Shown here one piece after another: positions 24,617-34,217 of a DNA stretch of 64,000 nt. The DNA comes from Actinomyces sp. S6-Spd3. Lineage in GTDB: Bacteria > Actinomycetota > Actinomycetes > Actinomycetales > Actinomycetaceae. Position 1 is the first letter of the stretch, and every line of letters begins with the position of its first letter. Position numbers and translations under genes: made by a program. The notes below the pieces were generated by a model. The model was not told the DNA's origin and did no database searches. It saw only the letters and a list, made by a program, of their open reading frames with translations. Location of the stretch: NCBI RefSeq assembly GCF_000758755.1, contig NZ_JRMV01000274.1:62001-126000 (forward strand), written 5' to 3'.

Positions 24617-24918
24617 CGACGCGCAAGCAGGTCGTCAATCGCCTCAAGCGTGCTCGCGGGCAGCTCGACAGCCTCATCGACCACATCGAGAGTGGAGATG
24701 CGAACTGTCGCGATGTCCTGACCCAGTTCGCAGCCGTTAACTCCGCGATGAAACGCGCAAGCTACCTCGCGGTTGCGACGATCATGTCGCAGTGTGCGCT
24801 CGAGGATTCCATCCTCGAAAACGATGATGCGCCGACACCCGAAGCGGAAGAATCTCTAGTCAAAACCGGGAGCATCTCGATCGAAGAACTCGAGCAATTG
24901 TTCCTCCGGCTAGGCTGA
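24613..24918 (+). CDS. CstR-like persulfide-sensing repressor (DUF156/CsoR family)
   Basis: The 101-residue all-alpha protein fits the CsoR/RcnR/CstR family (VVNRLKRARGQLDSLIDHIE). Cysteines are at C32 and C61, the positions of the reactive pair C31/C60 in Staphylococcus CstR. Position 57, where copper-sensing CsoR has the ligand His four residues before the second Cys, is Ile. This points to a sulfur rather than a copper sensor. It overlaps the upstream oxidoreductase gene by ATGA and should autoregulate through the operator at 22866. Confidence 0.9.
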   Translation: MTTRKQVVNRLKRARGQLDSLIDHIESGDANCRDVLTQFAAVNSAMKRASYLAVATIMSQCALEDSILENDDAPTPEAEESLVKTGSISIEELEQLFLRLG

Positions 24919-25013
24919 TGCGACACAGCAATCAGCCCGCCTAGAAAAACCTCATCACACCATGCAGCGGATCCGCTGACGGATTCGAGGCCCGATCAAC
25001 GAAGGAGACAATC

Positions 25014-25193
25014 ATGTGTCGACCCACTACCTGTGAAGTATGCGGAAAGACCACCTGGAAAGGCTGCGGCAAGCACATCGACTCGGTGAGGGAACAAGTG
25101 CCCCCGGATCAGTGGTGCGATAAGGACCATACCGAAGAGGAGTACGCCGCCGCCAAGAAGAAGCGCGGTTTCTTCGGAAGCCTCTGCAGCTAG
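25014..25193 (+). CDS. Small Cys-rich protein (59 residues)
   Basis: AAGGAG stands seven bases before ATG 25014, a strong ribosome binding site. The peptide starts MCRPTTCEVCGKTTWKGCGK and ends GFFGSLCS. It holds a CxxC, a GCGxH motif and two further cysteines, suggesting zinc binding or thiol chemistry. Short proteins with the CxxCGKxTWxGCGxH pattern occur in many bacteria and some fungi, as far as I recall, without assigned function. It lies 95 bases after the CstR-like gene in the same direction and may belong to the same persulfide-responsive unit. Confidence 0.8.
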   Translation: MCRPTTCEVCGKTTWKGCGKHIDSVREQVPPDQWCDKDHTEEEYAAAKKKRGFFGSLCS

Positions 25194-25505
25194 CCCTCGG
25201 CCCTTCTGGCATCGTCGCGCGCCGCCTGCGGAAGGATTGAGCGCTCGAATAACCTACTCCACTATGTAGGACGCTACTGGTGTACCGATTGGATAGAGAG
25301 GTATCCGTTTTTATCCGGGAAACCGACTCCTGTTTTTCCCCTGCGTTTTCAAGCTTTCGAAACATTTTTGAATCCAATAAATTCGGGTTGTCGCAGCAAC
25401 AAATGCTCCGCTGGCTCGGTAAACTCGCAACTGTCCATCCAGCCTACGCAAAGGTGCGCCCCCAATTGGCACCTGAGCTTTTCACGACAGATGGGTTTAC
25501 TTCTC
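25194..25505. other. Intergenic region before the GT80-ricin gene
   Basis: No gene is supported here. The stretch is AT-richer than its flanks and contains small hairpins: CCTAC-N8-GTAGG around 25251-25268, and GGATA-N6-TATCC followed by a T run around 25290-25315, which could end the upstream cluster. The promoter of the following gene should also lie here; AATAAA near 25377 is a possible -10 box, with no convincing -35. Confidence 0.4.
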
Positions 25506-28500
25506 ATGCACCGTGTATATCCTTCGACGCGCCAGCACACCCTCCGGCGCATTTTCATTGCAACACTGTTATCAACCACGCTTGGAGTCGGAACCGCTGT
25601 ACTTCCCGCACAGGCCGCTCCTACGGTTCCCTACACTGACACAACCCCAACGGCACCACATACGACGCAGACGGTTTCGCAACCTTCTGAAGCCTCGCCG
25701 ACTGCCACTCCTGAAGCCAGCGTCTCACCCGCACCCGAAGAAGCTCCCACGCCCACCACCCAAGGCAGGCGTGTCGCTCGCTCAACTGATGCCTCGGAAA
25801 TCCTTCTTGAACCACAAAGGAACACCACCCAGGTGCGAGTACGCGTCGCTGATGACGCCGCAGATGATATTGCAGCCAATGCGGATACTGTTCACCTTCG
25901 CGCGACGATGAACTACCGCGGAAAAGTCACTCGCGAGATCGACAAGAAGATTCCCCTCGCCCAGGTGCAAGAGGGAAACTACTCCCTTGACTTTGGGACC
26001 TTCGGAAAATTCACTGCTTCGCTTACTTTGGAAAAGAACGGGAACACTGTTCGCGCTCTGTCCAATCAAACTATTGGCGTGACTGCAGATAGCTACAACA
26101 TTGCACCGGTTAGCGCGACCTTGCCCGTAGCAATGTTCTCCTTGAACTTGTGGGGAGAAAACTCGATTCGTAAATCCGGCCCGGTAATCGCGATGTTTGA
26201 GCGCCCGAACGCCTACAACTGGAAGGCGCTGCCCGGACCCGAGGCTGATAACTACGGTGTCTACGGGCTTCCTTATCTCTCTGAAAAGGAAATCACCCTC
26301 CAACCCGGTGGCTTCGACGAGGCCTCGCAGCAGTTCCGTGATCGCATCGACATCGTCGCCGACTACGTGCGCGACCTGCGCGAATTAGACCCCTCCTCGA
26401 CGATCAACCTCTACGTCGTTGACGTCTTCGTCAACGTTGTCCAGAAGGTCATTTACGCGAATAAAATCCCGCAGGATCGCTACACGATCCGTTTGATCAC
26501 TGACGGCGCATACTCCTACGTGAAGTTCCCCGATGTTTACCAAGACGGAAATCCCAAGGGAACACATGAACGTTTGGTGCGTGAGTGGAAAGAACTGAAG
26601 GCAAAGACCTATGCCAAGGGCCGTGCCGAATACCCTGCCGATAGTACCTGGGAGATGTCGCCATACCTGTGGGCGATGGTTGATTCTGAACCGAATGCAC
26701 AGTGGTGGCTCTCCCGGCCGAAACTGCTGAGCTCGCCTGGAGACGCAGACGCTTTCGCCAAGGAAGTTCAGAGCTCTTCCAAGGTCAAGGCCGTCAATAT
26801 CTCGGCTCTGCTCAAGACCAATATCGCGCCCTCTGCTGAAGCGACAGCTCAATTCAAGGCCCTCTACAACTTCAATGACGGATACTTCAACGAAGCTGAG
26901 AAACAGGGCAAAGAGGTCATGCTCATGCTTGGAACCCACCTGAAGCAGGAGTCCGGCTTTGAAGACTATGCGCGATTCACGCAGAGCTACTACGGGGATC
27001 GCTACCTGTACTACTACAAGGGCCATCCCGCGACCCCGACTGAGCTTTCTACCACTAAGCAAGACGAACTCAAGCGCCTTGAAATGACCGATGTCGATGC
27101 CTCAATCGCAGCGGAACTCATCCTGTTCTTCAATCCGGGCATTGATGTTGCGGGGTATGAGTCATCGACCTTTGCCAGCACGCAGCCGGGTAAAGCGAAA
27201 GGTGTCTTCAACCTGACGAAGACCAAGGCAATGGAATCCGAGGCTTCGCCCTACCGCGGTCTTGAATACTGGATCGTCCCCATGGACAAGGCGGAAGACG
27301 GGCTGAAGAAACTGTGCCCAGGCGGCCACACCTGCTACCAAGTCGAATTCTCTGACTCAATCAGCGCCAAGGAAGGCTACACCCACGCGCTGTGGGATGC
27401 GACAGACTCCGTCATTATCTACTACAAGAAGAACGGCAATTCCTTCGAAAAGATCCGCGTCCAAAACGGCGTGGGTGCTAAGTCGTCGGTTGAAGCGGGC
27501 GAGTACTACATCAAGTCCGCGCTTGCAGATGACCTGGTGCTCGATGTTTGGGCGGCGAGCCGAAATGATGGCGCGAATGTTCAGCTGTGGAACGCGAACT
27601 TGAGTGGCGCTCAGAAGTGGCGGGTCTCTTATGACTCTGAGGGGTTTGCGACCATTACGAATGTCGCCTCGGGTAAGGTCCTTGATGCGCAGTGGGGATC
27701 ATCCCGCCCCGGAACGAATGTCGCACAGTGGAGCGGTAATGGAAGCCGCGCACAGAAGTGGAAGATCGTGACCGGTGACAAGGGGCGTATCACCATTGTT
27801 TCCGCCTTGGATCCGTCGATCGTCCTTGATATCTCGGCGGGAGGGCGATTCTCCGGTGCGAACGTTCAACTGTGGACGGCCAATGGTTCAGACGCTCAGA
27901 CCTTCGCGTTTATCCCGACGAAGCCATTGCTAAGTCCTGAAGGGCAGGCAGATGTTGCCCCGGGTTACTACTCGATTTCCAGTGTTGTGAACCCCAATAT
28001 GATTATGGCTCTTGCAAATTATTCTTTGGATAACGGTGCAAAGGTCCATGCGTGGACCAACTACGGATTCCACGACCAAATCTGGAAGATCTCCCGTGAC
28101 GCCGATGGCTACTACCGCCTCGAAAATGTTTGGTCGAATAAATCCCTGGATAGTACAGATGGGACGCCCATTCCGGGCCGCCAACTTCAGCTCTGGACAA
28201 CGGATCTGAACAACCCGAATCAAAAGTGGGTGATCACTTCGGTCACGGGCGGGGCCTACATGCTTCGCAATGTGGGAACGGGATTGGTCGTCGACCTCAG
28301 TGCCGGTATTGCTCAAAATGGCAGACCCATTGACGGTTACCTTGCAAATGGCACGACCGCTCAGCAGTGGCGTCTCGACAAGCTCAACGACCCCATCAGT
28401 CGTTTTGATGATGCCGCCGATGCAACGCGTGGCCTTGTCGAAGATGGGATTTACGAGATCGAACCGATTGCTGCTCCCGGAAAGCGTCTGGATGTTCAGT

Positions 28501-28871
28501 GGGCCTCACAGGACGCCGGCGCTCGAGTGTGGCTCTATTCGGCGAATGGTAGTTCTGCACAAAAGTGGCGTGTCAGTCACGATGCTCAGGGCTATGTCAT
28601 TTTGACGAATGTTGGCTCAGGGAAGGTGCTGGATGTCTACGGTGCCAGCAAAGCCTTTGGGACCAAGGTGACTCAACAACCTGCAAACGGTACTCACGCG
28701 CAGAAATGGATGGTCGTCGAGACCGACAACGGTGATCTAGCTATTGCATCCGCTGTTGCTCCCTTGCTGTTCCTCGACCTAGAGGGCGGGCGAAATGCTG
28801 ATGGGACACCTCTGCAGACCTACGGATACAACGGTTCAAAGGCTCAGCGTTTCCGCTTCATCAAGCAGTAA
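25506..28871 (+). CDS. Secreted GT80-type sialyltransferase domain fused to three ricin-type lectin domains
   Basis: From ATG 25506 (1121 residues) the protein has a Sec signal peptide (core IFIATLLSTTLGVGTAVL, cut near AQAAP), a Pro/Thr-rich linker, and a beta domain (about 95-190). A catalytic-type domain follows (about 200-620) with the marks of CAZy family GT80 (PmST1 type): TDG with D333 aligned to the general base D141, KGHP with H507 aligned to H311, E537 (E338), and S553-S554 (S355/S356). Spacings are 174, 30 and 16 residues against 170, 27 and 17 in PmST1. Residues 660-1121 form three ricin-B beta-trefoils with repeated QxW-type motifs such as AQKWRVS. GT80 enzymes move sialic acid from CMP-sialic acid to galactosides, normally in the cytoplasm, so export is unusual. 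ATG 25491 is an alternative start. A terminator follows. Confidence 0.82.
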   Translation: MHRVYPSTRQHTLRRIFIATLLSTTLGVGTAVLPAQAAPTVPYTDTTPTAPHTTQTVSQPSEASPTATPEASVSPAPEEAPTPTTQGRRVARSTDASEILLEPQRNTTQVRVRVADDAADDIAANADTVHLRATMNYRGKVTREIDKKIPLAQVQEGNYSLDFGTFGKFTASLTLEKNGNTVRALSNQTIGVTADSYNIAPVSATLPVAMFSLNLWGENSIRKSGPVIAMFERPNAYNWKALPGPEADNYGVYGLPYLSEKEITLQPGGFDEASQQFRDRIDIVADYVRDLRELDPSSTINLYVVDVFVNVVQKVIYANKIPQDRYTIRLITDGAYSYVKFPDVYQDGNPKGTHERLVREWKELKAKTYAKGRAEYPADSTWEMSPYLWAMVDSEPNAQWWLSRPKLLSSPGDADAFAKEVQSSSKVKAVNISALLKTNIAPSAEATAQFKALYNFNDGYFNEAEKQGKEVMLMLGTHLKQESGFEDYARFTQSYYGDRYLYYYKGHPATPTELSTTKQDELKRLEMTDVDASIAAELILFFNPGIDVAGYESSTFASTQPGKAKGVFNLTKTKAMESEASPYRGLEYWIVPMDKAEDGLKKLCPGGHTCYQVEFSDSISAKEGYTHALWDATDSVIIYYKKNGNSFEKIRVQNGVGAKSSVEAGEYYIKSALADDLVLDVWAASRNDGANVQLWNANLSGAQKWRVSYDSEGFATITNVASGKVLDAQWGSSRPGTNVAQWSGNGSRAQKWKIVTGDKGRITIVSALDPSIVLDISAGGRFSGANVQLWTANGSDAQTFAFIPTKPLLSPEGQADVAPGYYSISSVVNPNMIMALANYSLDNGAKVHAWTNYGFHDQIWKISRDADGYYRLENVWSNKSLDSTDGTPIPGRQLQLWTTDLNNPNQKWVITSVTGGAYMLRNVGTGLVVDLSAGIAQNGRPIDGYLANGTTAQQWRLDKLNDPISRFDDAADATRGLVEDGIYEIEPIAAPGKRLDVQWASQDAGARVWLYSANGSSAQKWRVSHDAQGYVILTNVGSGKVLDVYGASKAFGTKVTQQPANGTHAQKWMVVETDNGDLAIASAVAPLLFLDLEGGRNADGTPLQTYGYNGSKAQRFRFIKQ

Positions 28872-28892
28872 TCGCTAGAGCTCTATAGAGAT

Positions 28893-28927
28893 GGGGCGCC
28901 CGCGCAGAGTACGCGGGTGCCCCTTTT
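28893..28927. terminator. Bidirectional terminator between the GT80-ricin and ung genes
   Basis: A 12-bp stem with one G-T pair (GGGGCGCCCGCG at 28893-28904, CGCGGGTGCCCC at 28912-28923) is followed by TTTT on the plus strand. It serves the GT80-ricin gene and probably also the convergent ung gene. Confidence 0.85.
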
Positions 28928-28957
28928 CGCTGAGTGGCGACTTTGAACACGCTCGCC

Positions 28958-29644
28958 TTAGGGAAGTCGCCAATCAATCGCTGTTGCCCCCTGCTGCGCA
29001 AGCAGCGCGTTTGCGCGGCTAAAAGGCCTCGAGCCAAAGAAACCGCGCCTGGCCGACAGGGGAGAGGGGTGCACAGACTCAATCGCGGGAGTATCCCCCA
29101 ACTGCTCGCGCAGAGACTGCGCATCTCGTCCCCACAAGATTGCAACCAGTGGAAGACGATTCCCCGAGGAATCGCGGCGCTCAACCAGAGCATCAATGGC
29201 CCGTGAGGTCACTTCTTCCCATCCCATCTTCCGATGAGAGCCAGCCTGTCCGGGGCGAACCGTCAATACGCGGTTGAGAAGGCACACTCCCTGTCTGGAC
29301 CAAGGGGTCAGATCCCCGCTGGTTGGCATGGGAACGCCCACATCGGTGGTGAGTTCCTTGAAGATATTGCGCAGAGATGCGGGGAAAGGAACGCCGGGTG
29401 CAACAGAAAAACTGAGGCCCATCGCATGCCCGGGAGTGGGGTAGGGGTCTTGGCCGACGATGAGGACTTTCACCTGATCCAGAGGGTAGGTAAAAGCGCG
29501 TAAGACATCGCTTCCGGCGGGAAGATACCCATGCCCAGCCTCGACTTCAGCGCGCAGCTGCGCACCCAACTCGTGAATTTTGTCTTCAACCGGGGCTAGT
29601 GCACGTGCCCACGAGGGGTCAATCACTCGATCCAAAGATTCCAC
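28958..29644 (-). CDS. ung: Uracil-DNA glycosylase (family 1)
   Basis: The 228-residue protein has the family 1 water-activating loop [17 protein letters not shown] with its catalytic Asp, the uracil-binding Asn in CLLNRVLTV, and the DNA-intercalating loop [14 protein letters not shown] with catalytic His. It removes uracil from DNA in base excision repair. The frame continues far upstream (to 30418), but that part is the shadow of the gene on the other strand; GTG 29644 gives the usual family length. Convergent with the GT80-ricin gene and divergent from the LytR_C gene. Confidence 0.94.
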   Translation of the reverse strand: MESLDRVIDPSWARALAPVEDKIHELGAQLRAEVEAGHGYLPAGSDVLRAFTYPLDQVKVLIVGQDPYPTPGHAMGLSFSVAPGVPFPASLRNIFKELTTDVGVPMPTSGDLTPWSRQGVCLLNRVLTVRPGQAGSHRKMGWEEVTSRAIDALVERRDSSGNRLPLVAILWGRDAQSLREQLGDTPAIESVHPSPLSARRGFFGSRPFSRANALLAQQGATAIDWRLP

Positions 29645-29764
29645 GGACCTACTGTAGCCGCAGGCTTGCCGGGCCGCGGCCTCGTCAATCGGTTGAAATG
29701 GGGAAATCTCAGCCACGCGGGGAGGGACTATGCGCGGGGATAGTGTTTTCGCTACTCTGAAACC

Positions 29765-30352
29765 GTGACTTCTCAGTATCCAAAGGACGAATTTGACCGC
29801 GCCGGCGAAGACATGCCTCAGGGCATGCACCTTCAGCAGCCCTCGCGTTGGAAGAGCGTGTGGCCCTTCCTCGCAGTGCTGGTGATCGTTCCCGCGGCCG
29901 CATGGGGGATCAGCCACATCCTGACCTCGGGTGGCTCGCAGCCGAAGGCTACGACCAGCGTTACTGCGACGGCATCTGCCAGCGCAAGCGCGACCACTCC
30001 CTCTGCTTCTCCTTCTTCCGAGGCCACCGCCTCGCCCTCCGCCTCGGCGACGACAAGTGAGACCCCCTCTCCCTCGCCGAGCATCCCGGTGCGTCACTCC
30101 GCGAAGATTTCCGTGCTGAACGGAACCGGAACTCAAGGTCTTGCTGCGCAGAAGGTTTCTGCACTGGCGAACGCCGGTTTTGATGGTGCAAGCGCCGCAA
30201 ATGCGCGTGGCTGGGATACCGAAGTTACGACCGTCTACTACGAGGATCCCAACCTCAAGCCCACCGCTGAAGAGGTTGCAAATGTCTTGGGAATCTCGCG
30301 TGTTGTTCAAACGCAGACGGGCGATCCCGACGTCGTTGTTGTTCTCAAGTAA
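29765..30352 (+). CDS. LytR C-terminal domain membrane protein
   Basis: The 195-residue protein (GTG start) has a short cytoplasmic N-terminus, one membrane helix (about 33-53, [18 protein letters not shown]), an extracytoplasmic Ala/Ser/Thr-rich linker (about 57-108) and a LytR_C domain ([20 protein letters not shown]... to the end), without the LytR-CpsA-Psr catalytic domain. LytR_C domains accompany cell-wall polymer ligases, so a cell-envelope role is likely, but its own activity is unknown. Confidence 0.87.
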   Translation: MTSQYPKDEFDRAGEDMPQGMHLQQPSRWKSVWPFLAVLVIVPAAAWGISHILTSGGSQPKATTSVTATASASASATTPSASPSSEATASPSASATTSETPSPSPSIPVRHSAKISVLNGTGTQGLAAQKVSALANAGFDGASAANARGWDTEVTTVYYEDPNLKPTAEEVANVLGISRVVQTQTGDPDVVVVLK

Positions 30353-30411
30353 GTAGGGGACTGTGGGGCTCGTGTTGCGCTGAGGCCAATACTTCGCGTT
30401 AAACTTTCTAC

Positions 30412-30485
30412 GCCCCAATAGCTCAGTCGGTCAGAGCAGCGGACTCATAATCCGTGGGTCGTCGGTTCAAGCCCGACTTGGGGCA
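30412..30485 (+). tRNA. tRNA-Met (anticodon CAT)
   Basis: Complete cloverleaf: acceptor GCCCCAA/TTGGGGC, anticodon stem GCGGA/TCCGT with loop CTCATAA, T arm GTCGG-TTCAAGC-CCGAC, discriminator A, no encoded CCA. The first acceptor pair is formed, so it is not the initiator. Elongator Met is most likely; a lysidine-modified tRNA-Ile2 cannot be excluded by sequence alone. Confidence 0.92.
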
Positions 30486-30722
30486 CTGGAAGCGTTTCTA
30501 CGCTGAAGTAGTTCTGGGGGCAACCTGAACGTGAGGTTGGACATATTGTCCGTCGAGCATTGCGCCCCTATATCCCTGTGCCTATGATGAGTATTTGCGC
30601 TTTATTGTGCCCGAGGTGACCCGTATCCATTCGCTGTAATAGGCGCTGGGCGGATGCGGACGGTGTCAGTTAATGGGTCGAAAAGCGTGTGCGCGCAATG
30701 AAAACGCAGGGAAGGACCCCCG
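30486..30722 (+). other. rpoB upstream leader
   Basis: No gene is supported in these 237 bases. They hold an inverted repeat GGACA-TAT-TGTCC around 30529-30541. TGTAAT (30635-30640) could be a -10 box, but no -35 fits it well. rplJ-rplL are not upstream of rpoB, as is usual in actinobacteria, so rpoBC must have its own promoter here. Confidence 0.45.
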
Positions 30723-33700
30723 TTGGCTGCAAGTACCAACACTGCCAACCAGCCCAAGAACCGCATTTCTTTCGCTAAGCTCCGCGAGCCTCTGCAGGCA
30801 CCGAATCTGCTCGGCCTGCAGACCGAAAGCTTTGACTGGTTGCTGGGAAACGATGCATGGAAAGCACGCGTGGATGCCGCAAAGGCTGCTGGACGCGTAG
30901 ATGTTCCGGATGTCTCCGGTCTTGAAGAAATTTTCCAAGAGATCTCGCCGATTGAAGACGTGGCTCGCACCATGTCTCTTTCGTTCCGCGATCACCGCTT
31001 GGAACGACCGAAGTACTCCGTTGAAGAAGCGAAGGCTAAGGATTACACCTACTCGGCACCCATGTACGTGACCGCCGAGTTCATGAACTACAACACGGGC
31101 GAAATCAAGTCGCAGACCGTCTTCATGGGCGATTTCCCGCTCATGACCCCCCGTGGCACCTTCATTATTAACGGCACCGAGCGTGTCGTCGTCTCGCAGC
31201 TCGTCCGTTCGCCGGGCGTGTACTTCGAGCGGACCTCGGATCGCGCATCCGACAAGGAAATCTTCAACGCGAAGATCATCCCCAGCCGTGGTGCATGGCT
31301 CGAGTTCGAAATCGATAAGCGTGACGCCGTGGGCGTGCGCATCGACCGTAAGCGTAAGCAGTCGGTGACGCACTTCCTCAAGGCTCTTGGCCTGTCCGAG
31401 GCCGAAATTCGCGAGCACTTCGCCGCCTACCCGGTGCTTCTTGAGACCCTCGAGAAGGACACCGTTCGTACCCGCGACGAGGCGTTGACCGATATCTACC
31501 GCAAGCTGCGTCCGGGCGAACCCGCCAACGTTGAAGCCGCTGAGGCTCTGCTGCACAACTTCTACTTCGATCCCAAGCGTTACGACCTGGCAAAGGTCGG
31601 CCGCTACAAGATCAACAAGAAGCTGGCTGTTGACACCCCGGCCGATAGCCCCGAACTGGTGCTCTCCATCGGTGACATTATTGCGACCGTCAAGTACCTG
31701 CTTGCCCTGCATGCCGGTGAGAAGACCTTCGCAGGCGTCCGTCACGGTGAGCCCGTCGAGGTTCGCGTCGAGTCTGACGATATTGATCATTTTGGAAACC
31801 GTCGTATCCGCGCCGTGGGCGAACTCATCCAGGCGCAGGTGCGTACGGGCCTTGCACGTATGGAACGTACCGTTCGTGAGCGTATGACTACTCAGGAAAC
31901 GGACTCCATCACGCCGCAATCCCTGATCAACATCCGTCCTGTTGTGGCTGCAATCAAGGAGTTCTTCGGAACCTCGCAGCTCTCGCAGTTCATGGACCAG
32001 AACAACCCCCTGGCTGGCCTCACGCACAAGCGTCGTCTGTCGGCTCTGGGTCCTGGTGGTCTGTCTCGTGACCGCGCCTCCATGGAGGTTCGTGACGTTC
32101 ACCCCTCGCACTACGGTCGTATGTGCCCGATTGAAACCCCTGAAGGCCCGAACATTGGTCTGATTGGTTCGCTGGCAACCTTCGCCCGCATCAACCCCTT
32201 CGGTTTCATCGAAACCCCCTACCGTATCGTCCGCAACGGACAGGTCACCGACGAAGTCGAGTACCTGACCGCCGATGACGAAAAGGGCCACTTCATCGCA
32301 CAGGCTTCTTCGCCGGTCGATGCTGATGGACACTTCATCGATGAGCAGGTTCTGTGCCGTGTTGCCGGCGAAGACCCGACCCTCATCGCACGTGATCGCG
32401 TGGATTACATGGACGTTTCTGCTCGCCAGATGGTGTCCGTGGCAACCGCGTTCATCCCCTTCCTCGAGCACGACGATGCAAACCGAGCCCTCATGGGCGC
32501 GAACATGCAGCGTCAGGCCGTGCCCTTGCTCACCACGGAAGCTCCGCTCGTGGGTACCGGTATGGAACAGCGTGCCGCACACGACTCTGGCGAAATGGTT
32601 ATCGCCCAGCACTCCGGTGTTGTCACCGAGGTCTCGGCAGACCTGGTTGTCGTCACCACGGATGAAGGCGGACGCGACACCTACCGCCTCGAGAAGTTCG
32701 AGCGCTCCAACCCCGGTAACTGCACGAACCAGCGCGTAATTGTTGACGAAGGCCAGCGCGTGGAAGAAGGCGACGTGCTCGCCGACGGTCCCGCCACCGA
32801 CAATGGTGAAGTCGCACTGGGTAAGAACCTGCTGGTTGCGTACATGTCGTGGGAAGGCCTCAACTACGAGGACGCCATCATCTTGAGCCGTCGCGTTGTT
32901 GAAGAGGACGTCCTCACCTCGATTCACATCGAAGAGTACGAAGTCGACGCACGCGAAACCAAGCTCGGTGAGGAAGAAATCACCCGCGATATCCCCAACG
33001 TCTCCGAGGAATCCCTCGCTGACTTGGACGAGCGCGGCATCATCCGTATCGGCGCCGAGGTGACCGCTGGTGACATCCTCGTCGGTAAGGTCACCCCGAA
33101 GGGTGAAACCGAACTGACCTCCGAAGAGCGCCTGCTGCGCGCCATCTTCGGTGAGAAGGCTCGCGAGGTTCGCGATACCTCGCTGCGCGTCCCCCACGGT
33201 GAAGAAGGCATCGTCATTGGCGTTCGTGAATTCAACGACGACGAAGACGATCTCAACCCCGGCGTGCGCCAGACGGTTCGCGTCTACGTTGCCCAGCGCC
33301 GCAAGATCACCATTGGTGACAAGATGGCAGGCCGCCACGGTAACAAGGGTGTTGTGTCTAAGATCCTCCCGGTCGAAGACATGCCCTTCCTCGAGGACGG
33401 CACCCCGGTTGACATCATCCTCAACCCGCTGGGTGTCCCCGGTCGTATGAACGTCGGCCAGGTGCTCGAGTACCACCTTGGTTGGCTCGCCCACCAGGGA
33501 TGGGACGCCTCGGAAGCTGTCAAGGCTGGCGAAGAATGGACGAAGCACCTTCCCGAAGAAGGCATCGTCGTCGCCCCCGAGACCCCCGTGGCAACCCCCG
33601 TCTTCGACGGCCTCGAGGCCGAAGAGCTCGCCGGTCTGTTGCGCAACGTCAACCCCAACCGCGATGGTGACGTCCTCACCAACGCCGAGGGCAAGGCGCG

Positions 33701-34208
33701 CCTGTTCGACGGCCGCTCTGGCGAACCCTTCCCGTACCCGATTGCAGTGGGCTACGCCTACATGCTCAAGCTGCACCACCTGGTTGACGACAAGATTCAC
33801 GCTCGCTCAACTGGCCCGTACTCGATGATTACGCAGCAGCCTCTGGGTGGTAAGGCCCAGTTCGGTGGCCAACGCTTTGGTGAAATGGAAGTGTGGGCCC
33901 TGGAAGCGTACGGCGCAGCCTACGCCCTTCAGGAACTGCTCACCATCAAGTCCGATGACACCACCGGACGTGTCAAGGTTTACGAGGCGATCGTTAAGGG
34001 CGAGGACATCCCCGAGCCCGGCATCCCCGAATCCTTCCGTGTTCTGATCCAGGAAATGCGTTCGCTGTGCCTGAACGTCGAGGCTCTCGACGCAGCCGGC
34101 AACGTGATTGACCTGCGTGAAGAAGATGACGACTTCAATGCGCGTGAGGAACTGGGCATCACTCTTGATGCGCGTCCGAACGCCGCGGCGACCATCGATG
34201 CGATCTGA
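30723..34208 (+). CDS. rpoB: RNA polymerase beta subunit
   Basis: The 1161-residue protein has the typical actinobacterial beta order from the fork-loop region to the C-terminal clamp. The rifampicin region ([16 protein letters not shown], then [13 protein letters not shown]) is wild type at the positions most often mutated to resistance (Asp of FMDQ, His of THKR, Ser of RLSAL). The start is TTG 30723 with AAGGA ten bases upstream, giving [13 protein letters not shown] starts for rpoB are common in this phylum. rpoC follows after nine bases. Confidence 0.97.
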   Translation: MAASTNTANQPKNRISFAKLREPLQAPNLLGLQTESFDWLLGNDAWKARVDAAKAAGRVDVPDVSGLEEIFQEISPIEDVARTMSLSFRDHRLERPKYSVEEAKAKDYTYSAPMYVTAEFMNYNTGEIKSQTVFMGDFPLMTPRGTFIINGTERVVVSQLVRSPGVYFERTSDRASDKEIFNAKIIPSRGAWLEFEIDKRDAVGVRIDRKRKQSVTHFLKALGLSEAEIREHFAAYPVLLETLEKDTVRTRDEALTDIYRKLRPGEPANVEAAEALLHNFYFDPKRYDLAKVGRYKINKKLAVDTPADSPELVLSIGDIIATVKYLLALHAGEKTFAGVRHGEPVEVRVESDDIDHFGNRRIRAVGELIQAQVRTGLARMERTVRERMTTQETDSITPQSLINIRPVVAAIKEFFGTSQLSQFMDQNNPLAGLTHKRRLSALGPGGLSRDRASMEVRDVHPSHYGRMCPIETPEGPNIGLIGSLATFARINPFGFIETPYRIVRNGQVTDEVEYLTADDEKGHFIAQASSPVDADGHFIDEQVLCRVAGEDPTLIARDRVDYMDVSARQMVSVATAFIPFLEHDDANRALMGANMQRQAVPLLTTEAPLVGTGMEQRAAHDSGEMVIAQHSGVVTEVSADLVVVTTDEGGRDTYRLEKFERSNPGNCTNQRVIVDEGQRVEEGDVLADGPATDNGEVALGKNLLVAYMSWEGLNYEDAIILSRRVVEEDVLTSIHIEEYEVDARETKLGEEEITRDIPNVSEESLADLDERGIIRIGAEVTAGDILVGKVTPKGETELTSEERLLRAIFGEKAREVRDTSLRVPHGEEGIVIGVREFNDDEDDLNPGVRQTVRVYVAQRRKITIGDKMAGRHGNKGVVSKILPVEDMPFLEDGTPVDIILNPLGVPGRMNVGQVLEYHLGWLAHQGWDASEAVKAGEEWTKHLPEEGIVVAPETPVATPVFDGLEAEELAGLLRNVNPNRDGDVLTNAEGKARLFDGRSGEPFPYPIAVGYAYMLKLHHLVDDKIHARSTGPYSMITQQPLGGKAQFGGQRFGEMEVWALEAYGAAYALQELLTIKSDDTTGRVKVYEAIVKGEDIPEPGIPESFRVLIQEMRSLCLNVEALDAAGNVIDLREEDDDFNAREELGITLDARPNAAATIDAI

Positions 34209-34217
34209 TAAGGAGCA

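Noticed and set aside
29645-30418. Upstream part of the long minus-strand frame before ung
   Set aside because: Lies opposite the LytR_C gene; its translation is an Arg/Gly/Ser-rich mirror of the Ala/Ser/Thr linker. Uracil-DNA glycosylase homology begins near GTG 29644.
31970-32070. Possible rifampicin-resistance change in rpoB
   Set aside because: The Asp, His and Ser at the common resistance positions are all wild type.
30666-33800. 1044-residue open frame antisense to rpoB
   Set aside because: It is the shadow of rpoB codon bias on the other strand. The translation shows no recognisable domain and rpoB is certain.
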